64,000 nt of DNA from Clostridiales bacterium (GTDB lineage Bacteria > Bacillota > Clostridia > Oscillospirales > Acutalibacteraceae). The notes beneath the pieces are model-generated. The model was given only the letters and a program-made list of their open reading frames with translations. It was not told where the DNA came from and ran no database searches. A program made the position numbers and the translations under genes. The stretch is taken from contig JAILOG010000001.1 in assembly GCA_024690965.1 (NCBI GenBank), positions 62,001 to 126,000 on the forward strand, read 5' to 3'. Each line of letters opens with the position of its first letter. Positions within the stretch are counted from its first letter, which is position 1. Positions 26,331-35,469 of the stretch are shown one piece after another.

Positions 26331-26390
26331 TAAAATACTTTCTCAGGCGTATAATTAGTAAATATGCTATTTTGATTATTGGAGTGGTAA

Positions 26391-27674
26391 GTGTTGTTAA
26401 ATTACAAATCCGCCTCTGAAAAAGACTTACAATCTGAATATACAAAGCTTAAAGATGAATATGATGCATTTTGTTCAAAAAATTTGAGTCTCGATATGTC
26501 AAGAGGTAAACCTTGCAAGGAACAGCTTGATATATCTAATGATATATTTGACGTACTTAAAAGCGATTCAAATTTCCTGTCCGAGGACGGGTTTGACTGC
26601 AGAAATTACGGTCTGCTCGAGGGCTTGCCCGAAATGAAAAGAATTTTTGCCCAAATGCTTCAGGCGCCGGAAGAAAACATTATGGTGGGCGGAAACTCAA
26701 GCCTTAATATGATGTTTGATACGATATCCTGCTTTATGACAAAAGGTATAAACGGTTGCAAGCCTTGGCTTTTACAGAACAAGATCAAGTTTTTGTGTCC
26801 TGTTCCGGGATATGACCGTCATTTTGCAATAACCGAATATTTCGGTTTTGAAATGATCAATATTCCAATGCTCAAGGACGGTCCCGATATGGATATGATA
26901 GAAATGCTTGTATCCTCCGACGACGCCATAAAAGGAATATGGTGTGTACCGAAATACAGCAATCCCCAGGGTATCGTTTACAGCGACAGTGTAGTAAAAA
27001 GATTTGCTTCACTTAAACCAAAGGCAAAGGATTTCCGCATTATGTGGGATAACGCCTACTGTGTTCACGATTTTTGCGAAAAGCCCCAAAAGTTACTCAG
27101 CCTTTATGATGAATGTTTAAAGAACGGCAATGAAGATCTGCCAATAATGTTTTGCTCAACTTCTAAAATCACATTCCCGGGCGCAGGTGTTGCGGCTATG
27201 GCTGCAAGCGATAACAATATGAAGATAATAAAAGATAAATACAAATACAAAACCATTGGCTATGACAAAATAAATATGCTGCGTCACGCACGGTATTTTA
27301 AAGATTATAACGGGATTGTTGAACACGCAAAGCTTCACGCAAAGGTTTTAAAGCCAAGATTTGACACGGTTATTGATTCACTTACAAAAAACCTCAAGGA
27401 AACTTCGGTTGCAGAGTGGGTTGAACCTTGCGGAGGATATTTTGTAAGCGTAGATGTAATGCCAGGCTGCGCGAAAAGAACAATTGAGCTTTGCAAGCAA
27501 GCGGGCGTAAAACTCACGTGTGCGGGAGCTACTTATCCTTATCATACAGACCCAAACGACAGCAACATAAGAATAGCCCCCTCATATCCGCCTATGCAGG
27601 AGCTGAAAATCGCAATGGAGGTGTTCTGCATTTCCGCTAAAATAGCAGCCATAGAAAAAATAATGAAGCAGTAA
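26391..27674 (+). CDS. Aspartate aminotransferase-like PLP enzyme (AspT type Ic family)
   Basis: 427 residues with a GTG start at 26391 six bases after GGAG (a TTG one codon later is also possible). It belongs to the fold-type I family described for Corynebacterium AspT (Asp-aminotransferase family), shown by SLDMSRGKPC, the NYGLLEGLPEMKRIF substrate-loop region, CSTSKITFPGAG with the PLP lysine, and IRIAPSYPP near the end with the carboxylate-binding Arg. It would transfer amino groups between aspartate and 2-oxoglutarate. It starts 60 bp after trpB without a visible terminator, so it may share the T-box transcript. Confidence 0.88.
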   Translation: MLLNYKSASEKDLQSEYTKLKDEYDAFCSKNLSLDMSRGKPCKEQLDISNDIFDVLKSDSNFLSEDGFDCRNYGLLEGLPEMKRIFAQMLQAPEENIMVGGNSSLNMMFDTISCFMTKGINGCKPWLLQNKIKFLCPVPGYDRHFAITEYFGFEMINIPMLKDGPDMDMIEMLVSSDDAIKGIWCVPKYSNPQGIVYSDSVVKRFASLKPKAKDFRIMWDNAYCVHDFCEKPQKLLSLYDECLKNGNEDLPIMFCSTSKITFPGAGVAAMAASDNNMKIIKDKYKYKTIGYDKINMLRHARYFKDYNGIVEHAKLHAKVLKPRFDTVIDSLTKNLKETSVAEWVEPCGGYFVSVDVMPGCAKRTIELCKQAGVKLTCAGATYPYHTDPNDSNIRIAPSYPPMQELKIAMEVFCISAKIAAIEKIMKQ

Positions 27675-27710
27675 TGAATGATATAAATAAGGATGAAAGG
27701 AGGAACAAAA

Positions 27711-27965
27711 ATGGATTACAGCGATTATTCCACTTATTCTACCGCATCGGGACAAAATCTGCACTACGTTGTATTGCAGGTAACTCTCAAAGAGAAGTTT
27801 TTGGGAACAGGCTCAGGTAATCTTACCGAGCTGGAGTCGGTCATAAACGACCAGGCAAGTAAAGGCTACCGCTTACACACAATTACGACATCCAACGGCG
27901 GAAGCAAAGGACTTTTAGGCGGCGACCGCATACAGGCGACAATGGTATTTGAAAAAATCGTGTAA
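27711..27965 (+). CDS. Small DUF4177 protein
   Basis: 84 residues from the ATG at 27711 with AGGAGG upstream; an in-frame ATG at 27693 lies ahead of the ribosome site and is rejected. The core HYVVLQVTLKEKF ... LESVINDQASKGYRLHTITT ... TMVFEKIV is the DUF4177 pattern of two outer strands, a helix and a closing strand. No signal peptide. Function unknown in the family. Last gene before a terminator. Confidence 0.85.
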   Translation: MDYSDYSTYSTASGQNLHYVVLQVTLKEKFLGTGSGNLTELESVINDQASKGYRLHTITTSNGGSKGLLGGDRIQATMVFEKIV

Positions 27966-27970
27966 AAAAT

Positions 27971-28005
27971 TGCCCGCGAGATTGAACAGTCGCGGGTAAA
28001 TTTTT
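27971..28005 (+). terminator. Intrinsic terminator after the DUF4177 gene
   Basis: TGCCCGCGA (27972-27980) pairs with TCGCGGGTA (27990-27998), and AAATTTTT follows. The next 125 bp (to 28133) are extremely AT-rich with A/T tracts, perhaps an UP element for the sigma factor promoter. Confidence 0.85.
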
Positions 28006-28133
28006 GGACAAAAATTTAATTTCTGTTTTTAATAAAATTAACTTTTTTGATACAGTAAACATAAAAGATTTTAAAAAATAGCAATATTTTTCAAAAAAAT
28101 ACATAATTTTTCAAAAATTTTTCTAAAAAAATG

Positions 28134-28162
28134 TTGACTTGCGGATTTTTTTATTGTAATAT
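28134..28162 (+). promoter_or_regulatory. sigma-A promoter of the sigma factor gene
   Basis: TTGACT, 17-bp spacer, TAATAT, preceded by long A/T tracts and 31 bp upstream of the GTG start. Confidence 0.65.
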
Positions 28163-28193
28163 AACTGCAATAGTTTTAGAAAGAGGCGTTTGA

Positions 28194-28784
28194 GTGAATC
28201 ACTGTTACAACAGCAAACCGCTTTCGGACTGTACGGACGAAGAGCTCTCTTTGTTGGTAGACTACGGCAACATGGCAGCGTTTTCTGAGCTTTCGGAGCG
28301 TTTTTTACCTGCTATTAAAGCAAAGGCGGGTTCATTTAACGTTGCGGGCTTTGAGTTTAACGATTTTGTTCAGGAAGGGCTATTGAGCCTTTATATATGC
28401 ACAAAAACTTATAACAGCAGTCGAAATACAAGCTTTAAGACTTTTTGTGACACTTGCATACTTAACAGAATGTTATCTCTTTGCAGAACTGCAAATTCCG
28501 ATAAAAATATTCCCCTTAAGTCTTATGTGTCTTATGACGAATATTTAAGCGAGACGTCGTCTTCGCTTGAAAACCCCGAGCAGAAGCTTATAGACGAAGA
28601 AATGTTCAACGATACATATAAGCTTATAAGGTCACGGCTCTCAGAGCTTGAATATAATGTTCTTGTACGTTATATCAACAACAAAAGCTATACCGATATT
28701 TCTCGCGACCTTGAGATAAGCGTTAAATCCGTTAATAACGCAATGCAGCGGATAAGAAGAAAGCTTAAAGATATTTACATATGA
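28194..28784 (+). CDS. Sigma-70 family RNA polymerase sigma factor (SigH-like)
   Basis: 196 residues, GTG start at 28194. Region 2 is at about 15-95: LLVDYGNMAAFSELSERFLP then FNDFVQEGLLSLYICTKTYN, the core-binding and -10 recognition helices. Region 4 is at the C-terminus: LSELEYNVLVRYINNKSYTD and SVKSVNNAMQRIRRKLKDIY, a helix-turn-helix. The layout is that of the short SigH/sigma-30 group, between ECF and housekeeping factors. No anti-sigma gene is adjacent. Whether it is the sporulation SigH orthologue cannot be settled here. Confidence 0.85.
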   Translation: MNHCYNSKPLSDCTDEELSLLVDYGNMAAFSELSERFLPAIKAKAGSFNVAGFEFNDFVQEGLLSLYICTKTYNSSRNTSFKTFCDTCILNRMLSLCRTANSDKNIPLKSYVSYDEYLSETSSSLENPEQKLIDEEMFNDTYKLIRSRLSELEYNVLVRYINNKSYTDISRDLEISVKSVNNAMQRIRRKLKDIYI

Positions 28785-28845
28785 TTTTATGCATCGCCGG
28801 GCGGTGCTTAGAATATAATTTTACCAAAGCGAGGTACAAACTATC

Positions 28846-29151
28846 ATGTATGAAGACAAAACATTAATCTGCAAGGAATGCGGAAAAGAATTTATTTTTT
28901 CTGCAGGCGAACAAGAATTCTACGCCGAAAAGGGTCTCACTAACGAGCCTCAGAGATGCAAAGAATGCCGCGACGCACGCAAAAAGGCTATAAGAGCTGC
29001 CCGCGAGACATTTACCGGAGTTTGCGCAAAATGCGGCGGCGAGGCAACCGTTCCGTTTAAACCGCGTGACGACCGTCCTATATATTGCAGCTCCTGCCTT
29101 GAAGAATTAAAAGCTTCCGGAGAATATCCTCCGAAGAATGTTGAGGAATAA
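28846..29151 (+). CDS. Zinc-ribbon protein with four CxxC motifs
   Basis: 101 residues. Residues 1-45 are the probable zinc-ribbon domain (LICKECGKEF ... QRCKECRDARKKA). A second ribbon (about 58-88) has GVCAKCGGEATVPF and IYCSSCLEELK. Together the eight cysteines could bind two zinc ions. Basic residues between the ribbons suggest RNA or DNA contact. Small, cytosolic, with AAGCGAGG upstream of the ATG. Molecular role unknown. Confidence 0.88.
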   Translation: MYEDKTLICKECGKEFIFSAGEQEFYAEKGLTNEPQRCKECRDARKKAIRAARETFTGVCAKCGGEATVPFKPRDDRPIYCSSCLEELKASGEYPPKNVEE

Positions 29152-29175
29152 TTATACATATTAATACACCAATAG

Positions 29176-29209
29176 ACGCTTTCTTCATATAGCGAGGAAA
29201 GCGTTTTTA
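29176..29209 (+). terminator. Terminator of the zinc-ribbon gene
   Basis: ACGCTTTC (29176-29183) pairs with GAAAGCGT (29197-29204), followed by TTTT. Confidence 0.75.
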
Positions 29210-29233
29210 CTTGCCAAAATATGTTTTATGTGC

Positions 29234-29263
29234 AAAAAGGCGCTTCGCATATTGCGAAGCGCC
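29234..29263 (-). terminator. Terminator of the 29290-31245 dockerin gene
   Basis: A perfect 10-bp stem GGCGCTTCGC/GCGAAGCGCC (29239-29248 with 29254-29263) and a 5-nt loop. On the minus strand it runs straight into a T-tract (29238-29234). Confidence 0.88.
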
Positions 29264-29289
29264 GAATTTGTTAATCGTTGTTTCTTAAA

Positions 29290-31245
29290 TCAGTTAGCTT
29301 TTTTCTCTTCTGCGGGGAACTTAGTGATAAGCTTAGCAACATATTTTTGAATGGATGTTATGTCTTCCATATTAACCTTCTTGTCGCCTGTAACGTCTGA
29401 GTTGTTAAGAGCAACACCGGTAAGCTTAGTAAGAGAAGCAACGTGCTTTTGAATTGTTGTTACGTCTTCAAGATTTACTTCTTTGTCAAGAGTAGCGTCA
29501 CCGTACATTGTTACTACATCTGAGAACTCGTCTGTGTCGCTGTCGTTGTATCTCTTAGAAATGCTTGTTATGGGAAGGATTACGGAGAACTCATAATTCT
29601 CGGTATCTCTGTTGTGCTCTTCAACAGACTGTGCTGTTTCTTCAAGCTCTACCCAGTCATTAGCTACGAATACAACCTCAAACTGTGTTTCGTACAAGTC
29701 TGTTGCGTAGTCAATACCAAAGTAATTCTTGCTTTCTCTGTCGGCAAATATCTCGTTGCCGTCATAATCCTCTGTGATGTTCTTCTTAATGTAAACAACA
29801 TCGCCGAGCTTGTAGCTTGTGTAGTTAATAACATTCTTAGAAACGTACTCAAGCTTAGAAGCGTCTACAACACCGTTAAGACCGTTGTATCTTACACGGA
29901 GATATCCGTCGATAACTTCACCTGTTGAATAGAAAACAGTGTTAGCCGCAAAAGAACCGATCTCTGTGTTTCTGTCCACGTTAAGAACGGAAACCTTAGT
30001 TGTTGTTCTGTATGTGCCGGCTGCAGATTTGAGGTACTTAGGCGGAATTGCAAGGCAATACTCCTCAGTAACGTCTGTGCCGTTTACAACTATGGGAGAT
30101 GCGGGAACTATGTATGCCGCATCGCCGTATGCATACTTGATCTCGTAAAGTACATCATAGATAAGAGGATAGTCTTTGTAATCTTTAACGCTTGTGAACC
30201 AGAAATCTTTGTAGCCTTCAAAAGAATCGGTATCTGTACCGTAAAGCTCTGTAACCTTTACAAAGCTCTTCTCTTTAAGACCGTTGTCGCAGAAGAGTGC
30301 TCTCTCTTTGCTTACCAGGTCACAGCTGTTGATGGTAACTTTTGTTGTCTTATAGTATTTGCCGTTGAGAAGAAGATATACGGTAGCATAACCGTTAGAG
30401 TAGTCGGCTATAACAACCTCTGTTCCGGTAGGAATAGTGATTCTCTCTGTCTTTTCTCCGCTCTTTGCAAGATATGTAGAAGCTTCTACGGTAAGTCTTT
30501 CGGCTGTTTTGTAAACGCCTATCTCTGCTTTGTTGGGAACACCGTTGCCTTGAAGAACGAGGTCATCAAGCTTGATGTATTTTGTTACTGTCCAACCAAG
30601 GCTCATAACGATAGGATATATGTTTTTGTACCACTCGTTGTCTGAGTCGATATTGAACATATTGGCAATCATATCCTCTGTTATGCCCATTCTCTCAAGA
30701 TAAGAAGCAGTTAAACGGCAGGAAATCTTTGCTACATCGTTTTCGTCGATATCTTCAACGGTGTAAGAGAATATTCTCCAGAAGCCTTTAACTTCTTTCA
30801 TGTCTTCGTCTTGCTCAATAGCGCCGCTCTTAATAAGAACGTCTGAACCTTTACCGATAACATAAACTATGTCCTCATCCGAATCTCTCTCTTCGGCATA
30901 TGTTTTAAGCTCTATATCGTTAATGTTCATATCGAGCTTTAAAAGATAGCTGACAGAAGAAACATAGTAGCTTGTTTCGATTGTAGCTTTGTCGCCGAGT
31001 ATGGATTTAACGGTATAAACAAGATATGCATACATAGAGTTTATCTCATTGCCGTTATAGTCTTTTGCGCCAAGTTTGATTGTAACATTGTCGCCTACTC
31101 CTATTGCCGTGCTTTCGGATGCGCCTGCCATAATGCTGTCGTCAGCTGCAAATGCTGTCATATTAAGCATAGCAACACTGCCGATAACCATTAAAGTTGC
31201 GAGCAGACACGCAGTTGTCTTTTTAAGTAATTTTGTGAATCTCAT
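29290..31245 (-). CDS. Secreted dockerin protein with SH3-like segments
   Basis: 651 residues from the ATG at 31245, chosen for the signal peptide (MRFTKLLKK to LNMTAFAADD) and a GGAGG 12 bases upstream. The mature part has an N-terminal domain with a YxVxS strand pattern and a repeated SH3-like fold (about 395-470, SVLNVDRNTEIGSFAANTVF and GYLRVRYNGLNGVV). The C-terminus is a type I dockerin: two Ca-binding helix repeats, GDATLDKEVNLEDVTTIQKH and GDKKVNMEDITSIQKY, ending AKLITKFP. It would attach to a cohesin outside this window. No catalytic domain recognised. Monocistronic with a consensus promoter. Confidence 0.87.
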   Translation of the reverse strand: MRFTKLLKKTTACLLATLMVIGSVAMLNMTAFAADDSIMAGASESTAIGVGDNVTIKLGAKDYNGNEINSMYAYLVYTVKSILGDKATIETSYYVSSVSYLLKLDMNINDIELKTYAEERDSDEDIVYVIGKGSDVLIKSGAIEQDEDMKEVKGFWRIFSYTVEDIDENDVAKISCRLTASYLERMGITEDMIANMFNIDSDNEWYKNIYPIVMSLGWTVTKYIKLDDLVLQGNGVPNKAEIGVYKTAERLTVEASTYLAKSGEKTERITIPTGTEVVIADYSNGYATVYLLLNGKYYKTTKVTINSCDLVSKERALFCDNGLKEKSFVKVTELYGTDTDSFEGYKDFWFTSVKDYKDYPLIYDVLYEIKYAYGDAAYIVPASPIVVNGTDVTEEYCLAIPPKYLKSAAGTYRTTTKVSVLNVDRNTEIGSFAANTVFYSTGEVIDGYLRVRYNGLNGVVDASKLEYVSKNVINYTSYKLGDVVYIKKNITEDYDGNEIFADRESKNYFGIDYATDLYETQFEVVFVANDWVELEETAQSVEEHNRDTENYEFSVILPITSISKRYNDSDTDEFSDVVTMYGDATLDKEVNLEDVTTIQKHVASLTKLTGVALNNSDVTGDKKVNMEDITSIQKYVAKLITKFPAEEKKAN

Positions 31246-31312
31246 TTCTAACAGAAACCTCCATAATAAATTCCGGATTACGCGCAAAACGCACTCAATA
31301 CCGATTGTCTTA

Positions 31313-31341
31313 ATTATATAGTCGAAACGCTGTGTTGTCAA
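31313..31341 (-). promoter_or_regulatory. Fully consensus sigma-A promoter of the dockerin gene
   Basis: Minus strand TTGACA (31341-31336), 17-bp spacer, TATAAT (31318-31313); all twelve consensus bases match. This suggests high, constitutive expression. Confidence 0.85.
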
Positions 31342-31401
31342 GCAAAAATATTAATTTATCCCTTTAAATCGCAAATTTTTATCAATTTCGATTTTTTAAA
31401 C

Positions 31402-31439
31402 AAAAGTCACAAATCAGACTACTCTAATTTGTGACTTTT
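31402..31439 (-). terminator. Terminator of the spoVAE-like gene
   Basis: AAAAGTCACAAAT (31402-31414) and ATTTGTGACTTTT (31427-31439) form a 13-bp perfect stem with A/T flanks. Confidence 0.8.
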
Positions 31440-31463
31440 AACAATAATTGCATTACAATTTTT

Positions 31464-31850
31464 TTACTTCTTTTCCGATGAGCGGGACACAAGCGAAAAA
31501 ATATATCCAAAAACCACAGCGGCCGATATTCCCGCTGCGCAGGCAGCGGCTCCACCTGATAATATACCCAACGCCCCCTGCTCTTTAACAGATTCCTCTA
31601 CCCCTTTGGCAATGGTATATCCAAAGCCCATAAGCGGTACAGTCGCGCCGCCGCCCGCGTAATCTGCCAAAGGCTCATAAATACCTATCGCCGTAAAAAA
31701 TACTCCTAAAACAACAAGTGTTACAAGTATTCTTGCGGGCGTTACCTTGGTTTTATCAATAAAGATCTGGCACACGGCGCATATTAGTCCGCCGACCCAA
31801 AATGCGTTAAACAGCGACATTATTAATTGTGCGGTGTTTATAAAAATCAC
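31464..31850 (-). CDS. spoVAE: SpoVAE-like membrane protein
   Basis: 128 residues as drawn, with about three to four hydrophobic helices. LICAVCQIFIDKTKVTPARILVTLVV and GATVPLMGFGYTIAKGVEE are family signatures of SpoVAC/SpoVAE, subunits of the channel that moves dipicolinic acid into forespores. The other spoVA genes are not in the window, so it is a lone copy. The start is uncertain: a perfect GGGAGGTGAT overlaps the GTG at 31850, while the family N-terminus fits an ATG at 31820 that has no nearby ribosome site. Expected to be expressed in the forespore; no sigma-G promoter was identified with confidence. Confidence 0.85.
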   Translation of the reverse strand: MIFINTAQLIMSLFNAFWVGGLICAVCQIFIDKTKVTPARILVTLVVLGVFFTAIGIYEPLADYAGGGATVPLMGFGYTIAKGVEESVKEQGALGILSGGAAACAAGISAAVVFGYIFSLVSRSSEKK

Positions 31851-31962
31851 CTCCCGAAATCAATCTGTTGATATTATCTTCATTAAGATTTACATATATT
31901 CGCTTTAGGATGTCTTTTTCGCATATTTTTATTAATTAAGTAAAACTATATTATAAAAACTG

Positions 31963-31991
31963 TTGTAAATATTGCGCTCAGTGGTTATAAT
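31963..31991 (+). promoter_or_regulatory. sigma-A promoter of the LURP-one-like gene
   Basis: TTGTAA, 17-bp spacer, TATAAT, about 30 bp upstream of the predicted start. Confidence 0.65.
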
Positions 31992-32022
31992 AGTTATGTT
32001 TACAGAATGTGAGGTGAATGCA

Positions 32023-32499
32023 TTGAAGATGTATATTGTCCGTGACACCGGCGACAGCAAAGACCGATACTCCGTATACGACAACTGCGGAAAGCTTGTG
32101 TACCGCGTTGCGGGCAAATACGGTTTGCTGGGTGACGCAATGTACATCTTTGATGAAAACGGAAAACGTGTTTTTAAAATATTACAAACATCCGTTCAGC
32201 TTCCTATAACGGTATATTATTTAAGCGGTGAAACGGATAAACTGAGACTCACGTTCAATCATATGAGAAAGCAATATGTGTTTTCGGGAATAAGCTGGCA
32301 TATATACGGCTTGGCGCCCACTTATGAAATATATGACGCCGACAAAAGCGTCGTTATGTCGCAAAGCCCCGATTCCTCCGGTCTCGGATATATGCTTGAG
32401 ATTAACTGCGAGGGCAGACGGCTTTTATGTGTTGCGGCAGCGGTGTGCATAAACAGCATAGTTGTGTCTTCCGATACCGCTGTTGCTTTTCAAAGCTGA
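32023..32499 (+). CDS. LURP-one-related (YxjI-like) protein
   Basis: 159 residues from a TTG at 32023 that is properly spaced from GAGGTGA; the ATG two codons on is an alternative. The repeated strand pattern KDRYSVYDNCGKLVYRVAGK, AMYIFDENGKRVFKI and PTYEIYDADKSVV, closing with AVAFQS-like strands, matches the LURP-one/Tubby-like C-terminal beta-barrel family that includes Bacillus YxjI. No signal peptide; biochemical role unknown. It ends 28 bp before the membrane-protein gene and may be co-transcribed. Confidence 0.78.
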   Translation: MKMYIVRDTGDSKDRYSVYDNCGKLVYRVAGKYGLLGDAMYIFDENGKRVFKILQTSVQLPITVYYLSGETDKLRLTFNHMRKQYVFSGISWHIYGLAPTYEIYDADKSVVMSQSPDSSGLGYMLEINCEGRRLLCVAAAVCINSIVVSSDTAVAFQS

Positions 32500-32527
32500 T
32501 AATCAATTGAAACGGAGATAACAAACA

Positions 32528-34579
32528 ATGTCAAAAAACAAGAAACAAAAAAGCAGTCTTCCCACCAAATATCATAACGCGCTTATTATTTCGGTAATAT
32601 GCATTTTACTTGTATTTGCCGAGCTGATACTTTCGAACAGCATTTTGATAAAAAGCGCAATAGGAGGTTATGAACCACATTCTATCAAGCTTAACAATAA
32701 TCCCGATGTAAGACAGGAAAGTGACGGCCTGTACATAGATAATATAGATATCCCCGCCTGCTGCGTGGGAATATCGGCTGTCGGTATGATATCGTACAAC
32801 GATTTTCAAATAATGATGCTTGATGAAAACTTTGCTTACGAATATCAGCTTGCGGGTAAATACAGGTTTTTCTGCGGAGCAAAAGAAACGACCGGTTATT
32901 TTAAGATAAACCCCGCAGGCAAACTAAAATCTCTTAAAATAAGCGTTAATTCGTCAGACTCAAATATAAGTCTGTCCAATATAACCATAAACGCGAAACC
33001 GCCTATAAGCTTTAACTTTTTCAGATACGTTTTATCCTGCATAATAATATGCGGCATATTTGTTATAATCCGCAATAAGGCGTACAATAAAGAGTATGAC
33101 GAAAACAACCGAGGTCATATTGCGCTTTTGGCAATTGTTATTGCCGTATGTATGCTTAACTCGATTTTCTTGAATAATTTTACTTCCTCAAAAACCCAAA
33201 CAAAATCATATTCACATCCGCTTACCGCATCGGACCTCACGGAATGCGGTCTTTATGCGCGCCAGTTTGACGCTTTTTTAGACGGTCATCTAAACATAGA
33301 TGTTGATCTTGACAACGCGAGAGTATCGGCTCTTGAAAATGTATACGATAACTCTGAACGCGGCAAATACGCCTCAGGCTCGGGGCTTGTATGGGACAGC
33401 GCATATTATAACGGCAACACATATTCTTACTTCGGCGTCGCGCCCATAATCTATTACTACTATCCGTATTATGCTCTTACAGGTCATATCCCCACCGAGC
33501 ACAGCGCTTCACTTTTCCTTTCGTTCTTCGGATGTCTTTTTATCTGCCTCGCGTTTATCGAAATAGTTAAGCATTACTGCAAAAAGCCGTCCCTTGTTTT
33601 AATGTGCCTGGCAATGCCCGCGATATGCTTCTCCTCACTTATCTACGCTTCGCAGTCTATGGCTAATATGTATAATATAGCCTGTTTGTCTGGAATTTTG
33701 TTTCTCGCGTTAACATTGTTTGCCTCATTTAAGGCAGTTCACGCGAAAAAAACCGTGTCCCGAATACTTTTATTTGCTTTGGCGGGGCTTGGCGCGGTTT
33801 CTCTGCTTGCTTCAAGACCGATATCAATACTGTATTGTGTAATGCTCGTTCCGCTGTTTATTTCATATCTTTTACAGCAGCGCGAAAATAAAGAGAAAAT
33901 TGTGTCGGTCACAGCATTTTTTGTGCCTGTTGCCGTTTGCGGTGTCGCCCTTATGATTTATAATAAGGCACGTTTCGATTCACCCTTCCAGTTTGGCGCG
34001 ATTTATAATATCACTGTGAGCGACACTTCAAAGAACAACATCAGGCTTTTCCTGTTCTTCCCGGCAATTTATCATATGTTTTTACAGCCGCCGAGAGTAA
34101 GCGGTACATTTCCGTTTATATTCACGCAAAAAACAGATTTGAACGTTTACCGTTCATATATTTACAATATTGCCACGGTGGGCGCGCTGTCTTATCCCAT
34201 AACATGGGGTATATTCGGCTCATTGTTATCGTCTAAAGGAAAAGAAAACCGTTCAAAACGCGCTGTGATAATTCTCGCAGTTGCCGCAGCCGTGATCATT
34301 GCGTTTTTGGACGTATGTATGGGCGGCGTACACCTGAGATACGAAACAGATATTATGCTTATTATGTCAATTATCGGATCACTTGGTATGCTGGTAATCT
34401 TGGAAAAAGCAAAAGATGTCGTTCCGCCCCTTTATTCCAAGCTGCTTGGTGTTTTTTGCGTATTCTGTGTTATCTCCGCCCTTATAGGCGGTGCAATGGC
34501 ATTTGAAAACGCACGCAGTCTCATACTTAACAACAATATCCCTGCCTATAAATTTTTCTTTGACCTGTTCAATTACTAA
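32528..34579 (+). CDS. Large multi-pass membrane protein, GT-C-like
   Basis: 683 residues. Helix 1 (about 16-40) is followed by an extracellular beta-rich domain of about 110 residues, helix 2, another loop with an ARQFDAFLDGHLNID segment, and then about nine further helices (about 265-670). The topology and the SRPISILYCVMLVP / MGGVHLRYETDIML patterns look like lipid-linked-sugar (GT-C) glycosyltransferases, but no signature proves activity. Located just upstream of a Maf-like protein, a flippase and sugar-activation genes, it may transfer or polymerise a surface glycan. Confidence 0.72.
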   Translation: MSKNKKQKSSLPTKYHNALIISVICILLVFAELILSNSILIKSAIGGYEPHSIKLNNNPDVRQESDGLYIDNIDIPACCVGISAVGMISYNDFQIMMLDENFAYEYQLAGKYRFFCGAKETTGYFKINPAGKLKSLKISVNSSDSNISLSNITINAKPPISFNFFRYVLSCIIICGIFVIIRNKAYNKEYDENNRGHIALLAIVIAVCMLNSIFLNNFTSSKTQTKSYSHPLTASDLTECGLYARQFDAFLDGHLNIDVDLDNARVSALENVYDNSERGKYASGSGLVWDSAYYNGNTYSYFGVAPIIYYYYPYYALTGHIPTEHSASLFLSFFGCLFICLAFIEIVKHYCKKPSLVLMCLAMPAICFSSLIYASQSMANMYNIACLSGILFLALTLFASFKAVHAKKTVSRILLFALAGLGAVSLLASRPISILYCVMLVPLFISYLLQQRENKEKIVSVTAFFVPVAVCGVALMIYNKARFDSPFQFGAIYNITVSDTSKNNIRLFLFFPAIYHMFLQPPRVSGTFPFIFTQKTDLNVYRSYIYNIATVGALSYPITWGIFGSLLSSKGKENRSKRAVIILAVAAAVIIAFLDVCMGGVHLRYETDIMLIMSIIGSLGMLVILEKAKDVVPPLYSKLLGVFCVFCVISALIGGAMAFENARSLILNNNIPAYKFFFDLFNY

Positions 34580-34612
34580 AAGCCAAAAAGTGATGTTTCT
34601 GTGATTTTTTTG

Positions 34613-34640
34613 TTGACTAATTGATTGGTTATGATATAAT
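34613..34640 (+). promoter_or_regulatory. sigma-A promoter of the glycan cluster
   Basis: TTGACT, 16-bp spacer, TATAAT, 35 bp upstream of the DUF115-like gene. It suggests that the five following genes form one unit. Confidence 0.65.
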
Positions 34641-34674
34641 CAAGTATACTACCGTTGTATTGAGGTGAGTGTTT

Positions 34675-35469
34675 TTGCGTCCCTTAAAATCTGTTATTTC
34701 GCGCATACAAGCTAAACAATTTACCGATTTTTCCAAAACGCGTTACGCAAAAAAGCTAAGAAAGCTTAAAGATATACATAAGGGTGAGCGTTGCTTTGTA
34801 ATAGGCAACGGACCCAGCCTTGCTGCTGAAGATTTGAATACTCTTGCAAAGAACAACGAGATCACCTTCGGTATGAACCGGATATACAAAATTTTTGATA
34901 AAACAGACTGGCGTCCTACATATTACGCCTGCGAAGATGTTAACATATTCCACGACAGCATAGATGAGATAAACGCTTTAAGTTCAAAAATAAAATTTAT
35001 ACCCATAAATGTAAAATGGTTCAACGGTATAAAAATAAAAGACGCTTATTATTTTAAAGCGAATTATAACAGGGAGCTTGATTTTCCTTACAGCTTTTCC
35101 ACCGAAATAGACAAGCAGTTGGACTCTCGCGGAACGGTTACATTTACCTGTATGTGCATTGCGGCCTATATGGGCTTCAAAGAGATATATTTGCTCGGTG
35201 TAGACCACAATTACAGAGTTACTATAAATGAACTGGGAGAAACAGTTGTTGACGAAAATTCAAAGGATTATTTCTGTGAGGGATACGACGACGATATAAA
35301 AGATCAGGTTATTCACGATATGCGCAACAACACCCGTTGTTATAATCTTGCAAAGCAATTTGCCGAAAAAAACGGCATAAAAATATATAACGCTACACGC
35401 GGCGGAAAACTGGAAATATTTGAGCGTATGGATTTTGACAAACTAATAGGAGATAATCGGCTTGGGTAA
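34675..35469 (+). CDS. DUF115/Maf-like protein
   Basis: 265 residues from a TTG at 34675, nine bases from GAGG; a GTG at 34669 is too close. The core GERCFVIGNGPSLAAEDLNTL and ITFGMNRIYKIF is the nucleotide-sugar-binding Rossmann-like motif of DUF115, and IYLLGVDHNYR is its distal landmark. The family includes flagellin glycosylation factors (Maf) that use CMP-nonulosonic acids, and archaeal MptE. No flagellar genes are near, so the acceptor here may be a cell-envelope glycan. Its end overlaps the flippase gene by 8 bp. Confidence 0.82.
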   Translation: MRPLKSVISRIQAKQFTDFSKTRYAKKLRKLKDIHKGERCFVIGNGPSLAAEDLNTLAKNNEITFGMNRIYKIFDKTDWRPTYYACEDVNIFHDSIDEINALSSKIKFIPINVKWFNGIKIKDAYYFKANYNRELDFPYSFSTEIDKQLDSRGTVTFTCMCIAAYMGFKEIYLLGVDHNYRVTINELGETVVDENSKDYFCEGYDDDIKDQVIHDMRNNTRCYNLAKQFAEKNGIKIYNATRGGKLEIFERMDFDKLIGDNRLG

